Shown here piece by piece: positions 26,720-34,816 of a stretch of DNA of 64,000 nt. Below the pieces are notes generated by a model. The model had not been told where the DNA came from. It did no database searches and worked only from the letters and a program-made list of their open reading frames with translations. The DNA is from Bacteroidota bacterium. GTDB lineage: Bacteria > Bacteroidota > Bacteroidia > Cytophagales > Cyclobacteriaceae. Position 1 is the first letter of the stretch, and every line of letters starts with the position of its first letter. Made by a program: the position numbers and the translations under genes. The DNA is taken from NCBI GenBank assembly GCA_018267135.1, contig JAFDZA010000014.1:1-64000 (forward strand), in the 5' to 3' direction.

Positions 26720-28306
26720 ATGAGATTTTTTGCAGCTGTACTCATTTGCGGAGTTGCTGCCTCATACGCACAGACTCCCGAAGTTCCGCATAAAATGCAT
26801 TTTGCAGGCATGTCGCTCACCATTCGCGATGATGCCAGACGCGAAATTCAGTTAGATGTAGATGCCTTGGCACGCCCCGGCCGCTACTTTGATATGAAGG
26901 TAGAGCGCGCCAAAACGTATTTCCCCATTATCGAAAAAATATTTACAGAAGAAAATCTGCCCTTAGATTTTAAATACCTCTGTTTGCAGGAAAGTGCGTT
27001 GGTGCCCGATGCCGTATCGGTATCTAATGCCGTAGGTTTTTGGCAGTTTAAAGACATCACCGCCAAAGAAATGGGTATGAGGGTGGATGATGAAGTAGAT
27101 GAACGAATGAATATCGTTTCTGCCTCGCGCGGTGCGGCCCGCTACCTTAAGCAAAATAACACCTATTTTAATAACTGGATATTGGCTTTGCAAGCCTATC
27201 AAATGGGGGCAGGTGGTGTAAGACGCTCAGTAGGCGATAAATATAATGGCGATAACCACATGCTCATCACCCCCGATACGTATTGGTACATAAAAAAATA
27301 CCTGGCACATAAAATTGCTTTCGAGAAGGCCATTCAGGGGGAGCCCAAACTACGGTTAAATTTATATGAAACTTCGGGCAAAAGACTGACTCTTTTAGCC
27401 GGTGAGTTGCCTGCTGATGAAGCTCTTTTACAAGAATATAATAAATGGGCCAAGCGTGGCCTTGTGCCTGACGATAAGCGGTATGCGGTGGCAATTCCGA
27501 CTGGTACGGTTCTGGCCGATTTTAATAATTTGGTTATCAACTCTCCGAAAGCCTCTAAAGCCGTACCGGTAGCCAAAGCCAGTATAATTTTTACCCAACG
27601 TCAGCGCATAAACGAGTTGGATGCGATTGTGGCCGGTGAAGGAGAAACCTTAATAAATCTGGCATCACGTGCGGGTATCAATATTTCCCGGTTCATTACG
27701 GTAAACGACATAGCCATAGAACATGAGGTAAAAGCGGGCGATGTCTATTTTACAGAGAAAAAAAAGAAAAAGAATACCAGAGGTCTCTATAAATCAAAAC
27801 TGGGCGATGACCTGTGGGCGGTAAGCCAGCAATTTGGGATCAGGCTAAAAAACCTAAAGAAGTTAAATCCTGATATAAATGAAGGCCTCATTCCGGCCGG
27901 CACTGTAGTCAGGTTAGATTCAAAAGCCAGAACAACAGAGAAAAATGTATCTCCAGCTCCGGAAATATTACCCGTTGGCGATTCTGATTTAGTGGCTGAA
28001 TTAAGTAATGAAAGTTTCGCATGGTCGGCTCAAGCACAATCTACCCCTGCGATAGCCCCCAAAACGATCGGGGAAAGGAAAAATATTCCGGCAGCAGATT
28101 CACTTTTAAATCAACCTGGAAACCCTACCGTAACGAATACCCCGGATACTCAGCCTCAGGCAATAGAATACATTGTAAAAAACTCGGATACATTATACAG
28201 TATAGCCCGCCAACATGGTGCCACCATCAAAGAATTGATGGATTGGAATAAGAAGACCACTTTATCTATTTCGGTGGGCGAAAAATTGAAAATCTTAAAA
28301 AGGTAA
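26720..28306 (+). CDS. MltD-like lytic transglycosylase with LysM domains
   Basis: Cleaves peptidoglycan glycan strands. Signal peptide 1-18 (FFAAVLICGVAASYAQ). The SLT domain has the catalytic glutamate Glu91 in YLCLQESALVP, followed by SNAVGFWQFKDITAKEMGM and the ALQAYQMGAGGVRR motif. LysM-type repeats follow: a divergent one near 310, another near 360 (DDLWAVSQQFGIRLKNLKKLN) and a clear C-terminal one (YIVKNSDTLYSIARQHGATIKELMDWNK). At 528 residues it is a usual Bacteroidota MltD length. It begins a new transcript (see the TACCTTTG box). Confidence 0.92.
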   Translation: MRFFAAVLICGVAASYAQTPEVPHKMHFAGMSLTIRDDARREIQLDVDALARPGRYFDMKVERAKTYFPIIEKIFTEENLPLDFKYLCLQESALVPDAVSVSNAVGFWQFKDITAKEMGMRVDDEVDERMNIVSASRGAARYLKQNNTYFNNWILALQAYQMGAGGVRRSVGDKYNGDNHMLITPDTYWYIKKYLAHKIAFEKAIQGEPKLRLNLYETSGKRLTLLAGELPADEALLQEYNKWAKRGLVPDDKRYAVAIPTGTVLADFNNLVINSPKASKAVPVAKASIIFTQRQRINELDAIVAGEGETLINLASRAGINISRFITVNDIAIEHEVKAGDVYFTEKKKKKNTRGLYKSKLGDDLWAVSQQFGIRLKNLKKLNPDINEGLIPAGTVVRLDSKARTTEKNVSPAPEILPVGDSDLVAELSNESFAWSAQAQSTPAIAPKTIGERKNIPAADSLLNQPGNPTVTNTPDTQPQAIEYIVKNSDTLYSIARQHGATIKELMDWNKKTTLSISVGEKLKILKR

Positions 28307-28391
28307 CCGCTGTTTTTTTACATTTTTCTAAAAATCCTTACTTATACCTGTTATATTTTTGCATGCCTAAGGGCATTTTAATAAAAAACGA

Positions 28392-28399
28392 TATTTTTG
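28392..28399 (+). promoter_or_regulatory. Candidate -7 box upstream of response regulator
   Basis: TATTTTTG at 28392-28399 fits TAnnTTTG, about 40 nt before the ATG at 28441. A second TATTTTTG lies near 28350. No clear -33 TTTG at fixed spacing was found. Confidence 0.4.
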
Positions 28400-28440
28400 T
28401 CGCATCAAAATTCAGAAATAACGATTTATCTTAGAGTAAG

Positions 28441-28860
28441 ATGCTGACAGATGCTACGGTTAATGCGTTGGATGTGGTAATGCTGGTGGATGACAATGAC
28501 ACTGACAACTTTATCAGCAAGCGTATTATTGAAATTACCAAGTTTGCCAACCACGTAGAGGTAAAAAGCTCAGGTAAAGGCGCATTAGATTATCTTAAAC
28601 AATATGAGAATGTGCCGGAGAGTTTACCTAGCATCATTTTTCTGGATATTAACATGCCGATTGTAGACGGTTTTGTGTTTTTATATGAATTTGAAAAATT
28701 TAATGAGTTGGTGCGCAACAAATGCAAGGTAATCATCCTCTCCAGTTCAGATAACAAACGGGATATTGACAAAATCGTAAACAACGATCACGTAATAAAA
28801 TTTATTACCAAGCCGCTTACGGAAGTAGCATTAGACGAGATCAAACTCGGAGGTATTTAA
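28441..28860 (+). CDS. Single-domain response regulator (CheY-like receiver)
   Basis: A 139-residue stand-alone receiver. The acidic pocket is LVDDNDTDN near residues 16-24, the phosphoacceptor is the Asp of IFLDINMPIVDGF near residue 69, the switch Ser is in VIILSSSDN, and Lys is in ITKPLTEVA. There is no output domain, so it probably relays phosphate to or from a hybrid kinase encoded elsewhere. No kinase gene is adjacent. Confidence 0.93.
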   Translation: MLTDATVNALDVVMLVDDNDTDNFISKRIIEITKFANHVEVKSSGKGALDYLKQYENVPESLPSIIFLDINMPIVDGFVFLYEFEKFNELVRNKCKVIILSSSDNKRDIDKIVNNDHVIKFITKPLTEVALDEIKLGGI

Positions 28861-28885
28861 TTTCCCCTTTTTCACCGGTAGTTAT

Positions 28886-28893
28886 TATTTTTG
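28886..28893 (+). promoter_or_regulatory. Candidate -7 box upstream of DUF3078 gene
   Basis: TATTTTTG fits TAnnTTTG and lies 24 nt before the ATG at 28918, the expected geometry. Confidence 0.5.
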
Positions 28894-28917
28894 CGGAATT
28901 ATTAAACCCAATTCCGT

Positions 28918-29832
28918 ATGAATCGCACGCTTTCCTTTTTTTTAATACTCATTTTTCTTTTCTCAGGCTCGCTCTTTGCCCAAATCGTTAAAATAGACAC
29001 CCTTACCAAGTGGAAAAAATCATTTCGATCCGGGTTTAATATGAACCAAGCTACTTTTTCATCGAACTGGAAAGCAGGGGGGGTTAATTCCATTGGTCTG
29101 ACAGCTTTTCTGAATTATAAAGCCAATTATAAGGGCGACCATAATTCGTGGGATAATGAATTCGACTTTCAATATGGAATGATTAATAACCAGGGATTAG
29201 GCTACCGAAAAACCCTTGATCGAATTTTTATAGACACCAAATATGGCCATGCACTAAACAAAAAATGGGATATGGCTGTTTCGGCCAACCTTTTGTCGCA
29301 GTTTGCCACCGGCTACAAATACCTTAAGTCGAAGGCGGGTTTAGATTCGCTGGTAACGTTGTCTGATTTTTTTGCCCCGGCTTTTATTACTTCGGCTATT
29401 GGCTTTGAGTACCACCCGGTTAATTATTTTAAACTGAGGCTTTCACCCTTGGCTCCGCGGTTAACAGTAGTTAACAACGTAAGACGGTTTATTAATACCG
29501 ATAACCCTACTCCGTATGGGCTTAGCCCCGCCCGCACCGCGCGCATGGATTGGCTGGCTTTTCAGATGCTGGCCGAGTTTGATAAAGATATTTTTAAGAA
29601 TGTAAACCTGAAGTGGCGCTATATTATGTTTGCTAACTACCAGCAATTGTCGCTCGATCAGCTTTACCATCGCCTCGATTTGAATCTGACAGCGAAGATA
29701 GGCCGATTCTTCAATTTCAACTTTGGCACTATTTTATTGTACGACCATAATCAAGATAATAATGTACAAGTAAGCCAGGCATTTTCGATTGGTATGCTGT
29801 ATACGTTTCAAAATTTTGCCGAAAAAAAATAA
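28918..29832 (+). CDS. DUF3078 outer-membrane protein
   Basis: A 304-residue exported beta-rich protein with a signal peptide (about 1-21, FFLILIFLFSGSLFAQ). The DUF3078 signature lies at the start of the mature part: WKKSFRSGFNMNQATFSSNWKAGG, shortened here to NMNQATFSSNWKAGG, then YGMINNQGLGYRKTLDRIF. Further strands end FSIGMLYTFQNF. It is widespread in Bacteroidota and of unknown function, possibly a barrel. It has its own promoter box and a strong terminator (29852-29884). Confidence 0.85.
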   Translation: MNRTLSFFLILIFLFSGSLFAQIVKIDTLTKWKKSFRSGFNMNQATFSSNWKAGGVNSIGLTAFLNYKANYKGDHNSWDNEFDFQYGMINNQGLGYRKTLDRIFIDTKYGHALNKKWDMAVSANLLSQFATGYKYLKSKAGLDSLVTLSDFFAPAFITSAIGFEYHPVNYFKLRLSPLAPRLTVVNNVRRFINTDNPTPYGLSPARTARMDWLAFQMLAEFDKDIFKNVNLKWRYIMFANYQQLSLDQLYHRLDLNLTAKIGRFFNFNFGTILLYDHNQDNNVQVSQAFSIGMLYTFQNFAEKK

Positions 29833-29851
29833 TGGTATTATGTGCTAAATG

Positions 29852-29884
29852 AAAAACAGAGGCAACTACACCTCTGTTTTTTTA
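29852..29884 (+). terminator. Rho-independent terminator of DUF3078 gene
   Basis: AAAAACAGAGG (29852-29862) pairs with CCTCTGTTTTT (29871-29881) around an 8-nt loop, followed by more T. The 11-bp stem with T-run begins 19 nt after the stop codon. Confidence 0.85.
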
Positions 29885-29919
29885 TTTGTAAAGTTTCTTA
29901 TTAGCGCGCAAGTGAGTAT

Positions 29920-29956
29920 AAAGAAAAAGGGAAGCGATCCTGGATTGCTTCCCTTT
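29920..29956 (-). terminator. Rho-independent terminator of the Lys/Ala microgene
   Basis: On the minus strand AAAGGGAAGC pairs with GCTTCCCTTT and the interior ATCC/GGAT continues the stem with one mismatch; a T-rich run (TTTTTCTT) follows. It starts about 20 nt after the microgene stop, which strongly suggests that the short gene is really transcribed. Confidence 0.85.
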
Positions 29957-29976
29957 GTAAGTATCAGCTTAGCTGA

Positions 29977-30042
29977 TTACTTTTTCTTCTTAGCAGCTTT
30001 CTTTGCTTTCTTAGCTGCTTTCTTAGCTGGTTTTTTTGCCAT
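29977..30042 (-). CDS. 21-residue Lys/Ala-rich histone-H1-tail-like peptide
   Basis: ATG at 30042 and TAA at 29979-29977 enclose 21 codons. The peptide begins MAKKPAKKAAKK and ends AAKKKK; apart from the Met and one Pro it is only Lys (12) and Ala. This resembles C-terminal tails of histone H1 and bacterial H1-like proteins, so a nucleic-acid-binding or compaction role is a reasonable guess, but the length is extreme. It has a matching -33/-7 promoter (30073-30102), an A-rich pre-ATG region and a strong terminator, forming a full transcription unit. Lys codons alternate AAA/AAG and Ala codons GCA/GCT, with no long homopolymers. It could alternatively be a regulatory leader; no downstream gene on the strand supports that. 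Confidence 0.7.
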   Translation of the reverse strand: MAKKPAKKAAKKAKKAAKKKK

Positions 30043-30072
30043 AGCGTTTTAATATTTTGTTTAAAACTGATC

Positions 30073-30102
30073 GAAAGGTATAATAAAAAATTAATCTGCA
30101 AA
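30073..30102 (-). promoter_or_regulatory. Promoter of the Lys/Ala microgene
   Basis: On the minus strand TTTG (30102-30099) is followed after 18 bp by TACCTTTC (30080-30073), one mismatch from TAnnTTTG. The start codon lies 30 nt downstream. This is the best-formed -33/-7 pair found in the window. Confidence 0.65.
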
Positions 30103-30153
30103 AATTTTGAGCAAAAAATTTTCAGATGTCAAAAAATTTTCCACAAAAAATTT
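30099..30153. repeat. Four A-tract/T-tract elements upstream of microgene promoter
   Basis: CAAAAATTTT, CAAAAAATTTT, CAAAAAATTTT and CAAAAAATTT start at about 30099, 30112, 30130 and 30144. Such AnTn tracts bend DNA. They sit directly upstream of, and partly over, the -33 element, so they could act as an UP-like or curved-DNA enhancer. The stretch to 30190 holds no other ORF. Confidence 0.6.
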
Positions 30154-30190
30154 CTTCAATCATTAACTAAAAAAATATTGAACAGAAGAA

Positions 30191-31213
30191 TTAAAAAATG
30201 TTCACTTCAGGTGTGAGTGTAATTGAAAATTTCTTTTGAACATCATCCGAAATTTTTTTTGATAGCAATAAAATTTCTTCTCCGCTTGCTCCACCCATAT
30301 TTACTAACACCAAAGCCTGATGAGCATGGACACCTGCTTGCCCCAGCGTTTTTCCTTTCCACCCGCACTGTTCAATAAGCCAGCCGGCAGATAACTTAAC
30401 TAACTGATTGGCAGCAGGATAAGAAGGCATTTCGGGATATGTTTTTTTTAACTGATGAAATTGGCTCTCACTGATTTCCGGATTTTTAAAAAAGCTTCCG
30501 GCATTGCCAAGAGTGCGGTGATCCGGTAATTTTTCACTGCGTATTTTAATCACGGCATCGCGGATGTGTAGAATGTTTTCGGTAGAAGCATTCATCTGCT
30601 GAAGAGTGTTAATGATCGCTCCGTACGAAGTATTGAAACGATGGTTTTTTAGGGTCAACGTTAAAGTAACACTTGAGATAAAAATATTTTTTTTTAATTC
30701 GTGTTTAAAGATGCTATCTCGATAATTGAAATGACATTCGCGATTAGTAAGCGTGTTTAGGTTGCCGCTTTGGAGATCTATGAATTCTACTTTTTCTATC
30801 ACATCTTTTGCCTCAACACCATACGCGCCTATATTTTGAATAGGCGCAGCACCTACCGACCCCGGGATGAGCGCCAAATTTTCTATTCCACCCCAATGAT
30901 GATTGGTGCTGTACATCACTATATCATGCCATCGTTCGCCTGAATTGACTCGCAAACTTATTTTTTCCTCCTTTTGGTTTTCAATAGCATAGCCTTTGAT
31001 AGAATTGAGTATAACGAGCCCGTCAAAATCGTTTGTTAACAGCAGGTTGCTGCCTGCTCCCAGAATCAGATACTTTTCTTTTTTTAAGACACCGGTTGAA
31101 ATCAGCTCTTGCAGTGCGGCAACAGATTTTACCTCGAAGAAGTATTTGGCCCGGCAATCAATACCAAAGGTATTGAAGGGCTTGAGGCTTACGTTAGATT
31201 CCATGGATATCAT
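30191..31213 (-). CDS. murB: UDP-N-acetylenolpyruvoylglucosamine reductase
   Basis: Reduces UDP-GlcNAc-enolpyruvate to UDP-MurNAc with NADPH, the second committed step of peptidoglycan synthesis. The FAD domain has YLILGAGSNLLLTNDFDG and PGSVGAAPIQNIGAYGVE. The proton donor is Ser240 in LGNAGSFFKNPEIS. The C-terminus carries LSAGWLIEQCGWKGKTLGQAGV and the conserved Glu in LTPEVNIF. The 340-residue length suits type I MurB. ATG 31213 or 31204 are both possible. Confidence 0.95.
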   Translation of the reverse strand: MISMESNVSLKPFNTFGIDCRAKYFFEVKSVAALQELISTGVLKKEKYLILGAGSNLLLTNDFDGLVILNSIKGYAIENQKEEKISLRVNSGERWHDIVMYSTNHHWGGIENLALIPGSVGAAPIQNIGAYGVEAKDVIEKVEFIDLQSGNLNTLTNRECHFNYRDSIFKHELKKNIFISSVTLTLTLKNHRFNTSYGAIINTLQQMNASTENILHIRDAVIKIRSEKLPDHRTLGNAGSFFKNPEISESQFHQLKKTYPEMPSYPAANQLVKLSAGWLIEQCGWKGKTLGQAGVHAHQALVLVNMGGASGEEILLLSKKISDDVQKKFSITLTPEVNIF

Positions 31214-31365
31214 ACTACGAGTATTACAGGCTGCAAATTGAATTAAAATAGGGAAAATATAAAAAACAGATTTTAGGTTAATACCTTCATCGTACTCAGC
31301 AATTAATTTAGGCTTATCCCAATACAGCTATTTTTATTCACAGTAAAAAGACTATAATTTTAACC

Positions 31366-32220
31366 ATGAAACTCATAGAATGTCCTCGCGATGCGATGCA
31401 GGGATTGGAAAATTTTATTCCAACCGATAAAAAGGCTGCCTATATCCGTCAATTATTAAAAGTAGGGTTTGATACTATTGACTTTGGCAGTTTTGTTTCG
31501 CCCAAGGCCATTCCTCAATTGCGCGATACGCCCGAAGTACTGCAGAAACTCGATCTCTCTAATACAAAATCAAAACTGTTGGCTATTATAGCAAATGAAC
31601 GTGGGGCCGATGAGGCATTACGATATGATGAAATTACCTATCTCGGTTTTCCGCTGTCTATTTCGGAAACATTTCAACAGCGCAACACCAATAAATCGAT
31701 TGCTCAGGCCATGGAGACAGTAAAAGCTATTCAGAGCAAATGTATAAGCAGAAAGAAAGAACTGGTAGTTTATCTAAGTATGGGTTTTGGTAATCCGTAT
31801 GGCGATCCGTATGATGTAGGTATTGTAGAAGAATTTTCGGCCCGGCTTTCCGGTTTAGGTATTGCCATTATTTCGCTGGCCGATACCATTGGTGTTTCTA
31901 CGCCCGACCAGATCATTTATTTATTCAAGACATTAGTAGGCCGGTTTCCACAAATTGAGTTTGGAGCACATTTGCATTCTACTCCGGCTACGGCATTAGA
32001 AAAAATTGAGGCCGCATTTATTTCGGGGTGCCACCGGTTTGATGGAGCAATTAAAGGGTGGGGGGGATGCCCTATGGCAGAAGATGAGTTGGTAGGTAAT
32101 CTGGCAACAGAAACTATTTTAAGTTACTTATCGGGCAAGCAAGCGGAGCCCAAACTAAATTTAGAGGAATTGGCCGTGGCGATGGCTATGGCCGATGAAA
32201 TTTTTCCGAAGTTGTTGTAG
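31366..32220 (+). CDS. Hydroxymethylglutaryl-CoA lyase-like enzyme
   Basis: A TIM-barrel of the HMGL-like family, cleaving HMG-CoA into acetoacetate and acetyl-CoA at the end of leucine breakdown. Seen: N-terminal IECPRDAMQG (the active-site Arg-Asp; usual form xRDGLQ), FVSPKAIPQL, metal-ligand HLHSTP and the Cys loop GWGGCPMAEDELVGNLATE. Length 284 is typical. The DGLQ to DAMQ change is a departure from classical lyases. The branched-chain 2-oxoacid dehydrogenase E1 at 56597 supports a leucine-degradation role. Confidence 0.83.
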   Translation: MKLIECPRDAMQGLENFIPTDKKAAYIRQLLKVGFDTIDFGSFVSPKAIPQLRDTPEVLQKLDLSNTKSKLLAIIANERGADEALRYDEITYLGFPLSISETFQQRNTNKSIAQAMETVKAIQSKCISRKKELVVYLSMGFGNPYGDPYDVGIVEEFSARLSGLGIAIISLADTIGVSTPDQIIYLFKTLVGRFPQIEFGAHLHSTPATALEKIEAAFISGCHRFDGAIKGWGGCPMAEDELVGNLATETILSYLSGKQAEPKLNLEELAVAMAMADEIFPKLL

Positions 32221-32239
32221 GGGTAAAGAATGTGTTGAA

Positions 32240-33352
32240 TCACTTCATTACGAGAGTAAACTGTTTTCCCGGCAACGACTTTACCACATTGCCAAATTCT
32301 AAGCTGAGCAGGAGCGAGGCAAGCAAACTGGGCGATACTCCGGATCGTACGGTCAGTTCGTCAATCATTACCGGTGCTTTCTTATCGTATAGAATAGAAA
32401 GTATCTTCTGTTCATCTTCTGTAAATGAACTGAAATCGTGTTTTACTTTTTTCTTTTTTGGAGAACTGTCTCCCACCGACCAATTCATCAAATATTCCAA
32501 ATCGTGAATGGAAGTATAAATGGTGGCCTTATTGTTCCGTATCAGTTTATTACACCCTTCTGAATAGGTTTCGCCCAAGCTGCCGGGTACGGCAAAAACA
32601 TCTTTATTATAAGTGTTGGCAATTTCGGCTGTAATCAATGCTCCGCCTTTTTCTGCTGCTTCTACTACAATCAGGGCATCGCACAAGCCGGCAATGATTC
32701 TGTTTCGGGCCGGAAAGTTATGCGCATCAGGCTTGGTGCCAAAACAGTTTTCAGTTAACAAAGCTCCGTTATGGATAATTTTTTTAGCAGTGTCTTTATG
32801 CGCAGAGGGATAGATAACATCCATACCACTGCCCATAACGGCCAGTGTGGGCAATTCGCTTTTCAAGGCTTGTTTGTGTGCCTGTATATCTATGCCGTAG
32901 GCCAGCCCACTCACAATAACTGCCTGATGGGGTTTTAAATCTTCCACAATTTTAGAAACCACTTCTTTTCCATATTCCGTAGCTTGTCGGGTGCCAACAA
33001 TGGCTACCGATTTTTCGGTGTTTAGATCCAGGGTGCCTTTGTAATATAAAACAGATGGAGCGTCTTCAATCTCTTTTAACCGGTGAGGATATTTTTTGTC
33101 GGTATAAAAAAGGATTTCGGTATCTTCCTGTTCGGCTTTTGTTAATTCTTGTTCGGCTAATTGAAAAGAAGAACTTGCTTTGAGAGCTTCAGCCGTTGCC
33201 GGCCCGATGCCGGGTATTTTAAGCAGTTTTCCTTTGGGGGTTTTAAAAACAACTTCGGCCGACCCGCAATAACTTATTAATTGTTTCACCAGATAATCAC
33301 CTATGCCGGGGGTAAGGTGAAGAGCGAGGAATGAGAGCCTCTCTTGGTTCAT
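32240..33352 (-). CDS. dprA: DNA-processing protein DprA
   Basis: Binds incoming single-stranded DNA and loads RecA during natural transformation. The 370-residue protein has an N-terminal SAM/HhH-like region (TPGIGDYLVKQL, IPGIGPATAEAL), then the Rossmann fold with AIVGTRQATEYG, VSGLAYGIDIQAHKQAL and NFPARNRIIAGL, and AEKGGALITAEIA. A C-terminal winged-helix segment (DEQKILSILYDKKAPVMIDELTVRSG, cut here to APVMIDELTVRSG) completes the usual form. It is convergent with the HMG-CoA lyase gene. Confidence 0.95.
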   Translation of the reverse strand: MNQERLSFLALHLTPGIGDYLVKQLISYCGSAEVVFKTPKGKLLKIPGIGPATAEALKASSSFQLAEQELTKAEQEDTEILFYTDKKYPHRLKEIEDAPSVLYYKGTLDLNTEKSVAIVGTRQATEYGKEVVSKIVEDLKPHQAVIVSGLAYGIDIQAHKQALKSELPTLAVMGSGMDVIYPSAHKDTAKKIIHNGALLTENCFGTKPDAHNFPARNRIIAGLCDALIVVEAAEKGGALITAEIANTYNKDVFAVPGSLGETYSEGCNKLIRNNKATIYTSIHDLEYLMNWSVGDSSPKKKKVKHDFSSFTEDEQKILSILYDKKAPVMIDELTVRSGVSPSLLASLLLSLEFGNVVKSLPGKQFTLVMK

Positions 33353-33383
33353 CAGGTTTACTAAATGAAAAAAACCTTTTCTC

Positions 33384-33722
33384 TTATTGAAGTTTATCTC
33401 TTACCTCCACCAGAAACTGGCGAATTCGTTTGAGTGACTCGTACATCTCCATTTTATCTTTTACGGCTTGGGTATCATTTTTCAGCATTTCTTTGGCGCC
33501 TTGCAGAGTAAAACCTTTTTGTTTAACCAAATGATAAATGGTACGGATGTTTTCAATGTCTTCTTTGGTGAATTGCCGATTGCCCTTGCGATTTTTTTTA
33601 GGCTGGATGATATCAAACTCGGATTCCCAAAAACGGATAAGCGATGGCGCCACGTTAAACTGTTCTGCTACTTCACCGATGGAATAGTAGAGTTTCTCTA
33701 TTTCTTTTTCTTTGTACGCCAT
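33384..33722 (-). CDS. MerR-family transcriptional regulator
   Basis: A small 112-residue regulator. The MerR helix-turn-helix begins YYSIGEVAEQFNVAPSLIRFWE, cut here as YSIGEVAEQFNVAPSLIRFW, with the wing KKNRKGNRQFTKEDIENI, then a coiled-coil dimer helix ending RQFLVEVRDKLQ. ATG 33722 (MAYKEKEIEKLY) is chosen because the longer frame to 33794 starts at TTG. There is no visible metal- or drug-binding C-terminus, so the signal is unknown. It may regulate the adjacent M23 or dprA genes, but no operator was identified. Confidence 0.88.
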   Translation of the reverse strand: MAYKEKEIEKLYYSIGEVAEQFNVAPSLIRFWESEFDIIQPKKNRKGNRQFTKEDIENIRTIYHLVKQKGFTLQGAKEMLKNDTQAVKDKMEMYESLKRIRQFLVEVRDKLQ

Positions 33723-33866
33723 GAAGCAGGTTAGGGGTGGTTCCGTATTTTTTCGAACCTGATGCAAAGTAATAATTCTTTTTCCTTCAAACAATAAAAT
33801 GGCTTTTCAAAATAAAAACAATTCGGTGTAAGCTTCCCGGAGAGAAATAGCGTGTTTTCTATTTAT

Positions 33867-34814
33867 TTATCGCCCGGTTTTACTGTCGTGGGTGTGTTGA
33901 ATGAGTTTGTTGTATTCCTCTTGTGTCAGGTCGGTGTGGAGAAATGAAATCGGGTTGATGTATTTTCCGTTATAGATTACTTCGTAGTGAAGATGATTAT
34001 TGGTAGAGGTTCCGGTGCTTCCTACAAAACCAATAATCTGCCCGCGTTTAACATTTTCACCCTTTTTTACATTGTAGCGAGAAAGGTGTGCATATCGGGT
34101 TTCAAAACCGTATCCGTGGTTTATAAAAATTACATTGCCATATCCTGTGTTGGGCTCGGCAAAAACCACTTGTCCATCGGCCGAAGCATATACGGGTGTG
34201 CCATACGCTGCGGTTAGATCTAGACCGTTGTGTGGTCTTACATAATTAAATATCGGATGAAGACGTAACCCAAAAATCGTGTTCAGCCGGATGAGGTTGT
34301 GGTTGCTGATAGGCTGAATGGCCGGACGTGAAGCCCGCTCGCGCTGTACTTCTTCCAGTTTTTCGCCCAGTTCCTGCATCGATTGTTGCTCAATAGTAAT
34401 ACGCCCGCTTATTTTATTAGCCAACATGGCCGAATTTTTAATAATCGGATTACTGATTTGGTCGCTCACCTTTTCATGACCACCGGTACCAGCATCGCGT
34501 ATGCTTTGCGAAAGCGGCTCCAGTTCAAGAATGGTTCTGAAATTATTGTCGTCCGTATCCTCTACCTTGGCAAGATCAGCAGAAATTTTGTTGAGATGCT
34601 GATAAAGGGTTTGCCATTCTAATTTCAGGATTTCATTTTTCTCATGTTCAATACGCTCATCCAGAAAATCGTATTGCGAATTGTAGTAAAATAAAATGCC
34701 GGCTCCCAACAGGAGAGAAACGCCCAAAAACTGAAATGTTCTCTTAAAGAATTGCTTTGGACTGATCACAACAGGCTCATAGCGACAGGTTTCTGAGTTG
34801 TAGGTATAACGCAT
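33867..34814 (-). CDS. Membrane-anchored M23 peptidoglycan peptidase (copy 2 of tandem pair)
   Basis: A 315-residue LytM-type metallopeptidase that trims peptidoglycan crosslinks. One N-terminal membrane helix (about 25-46, FLGVSLLLGAGILFYY), a coiled-coil spacer to about 155, then the M23 domain. Zinc ligands: HNGLDLTAAYGTPVYA (HxxxD) and HLHYEVIY (HxH), with VKRGQIIGFVGSTGTST between. All catalytic ligands are present. Only 2 nt after the related gene at 34817, so they form a tandem operon. Confidence 0.92.
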   Translation of the reverse strand: MRYTYNSETCRYEPVVISPKQFFKRTFQFLGVSLLLGAGILFYYNSQYDFLDERIEHEKNEILKLEWQTLYQHLNKISADLAKVEDTDDNNFRTILELEPLSQSIRDAGTGGHEKVSDQISNPIIKNSAMLANKISGRITIEQQSMQELGEKLEEVQRERASRPAIQPISNHNLIRLNTIFGLRLHPIFNYVRPHNGLDLTAAYGTPVYASADGQVVFAEPNTGYGNVIFINHGYGFETRYAHLSRYNVKKGENVKRGQIIGFVGSTGTSTNNHLHYEVIYNGKYINPISFLHTDLTQEEYNKLIQHTHDSKTGR

Positions 34815-34816
34815 GA

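Noticed and set aside
29849..30052. Forward 67-codon ORF rich in Phe/Ala/Leu
   Set aside because: It is the antisense reading of the Lys/Ala microgene and spans two hairpin terminators; the hydrophobic run is the complement of the Lys codons.
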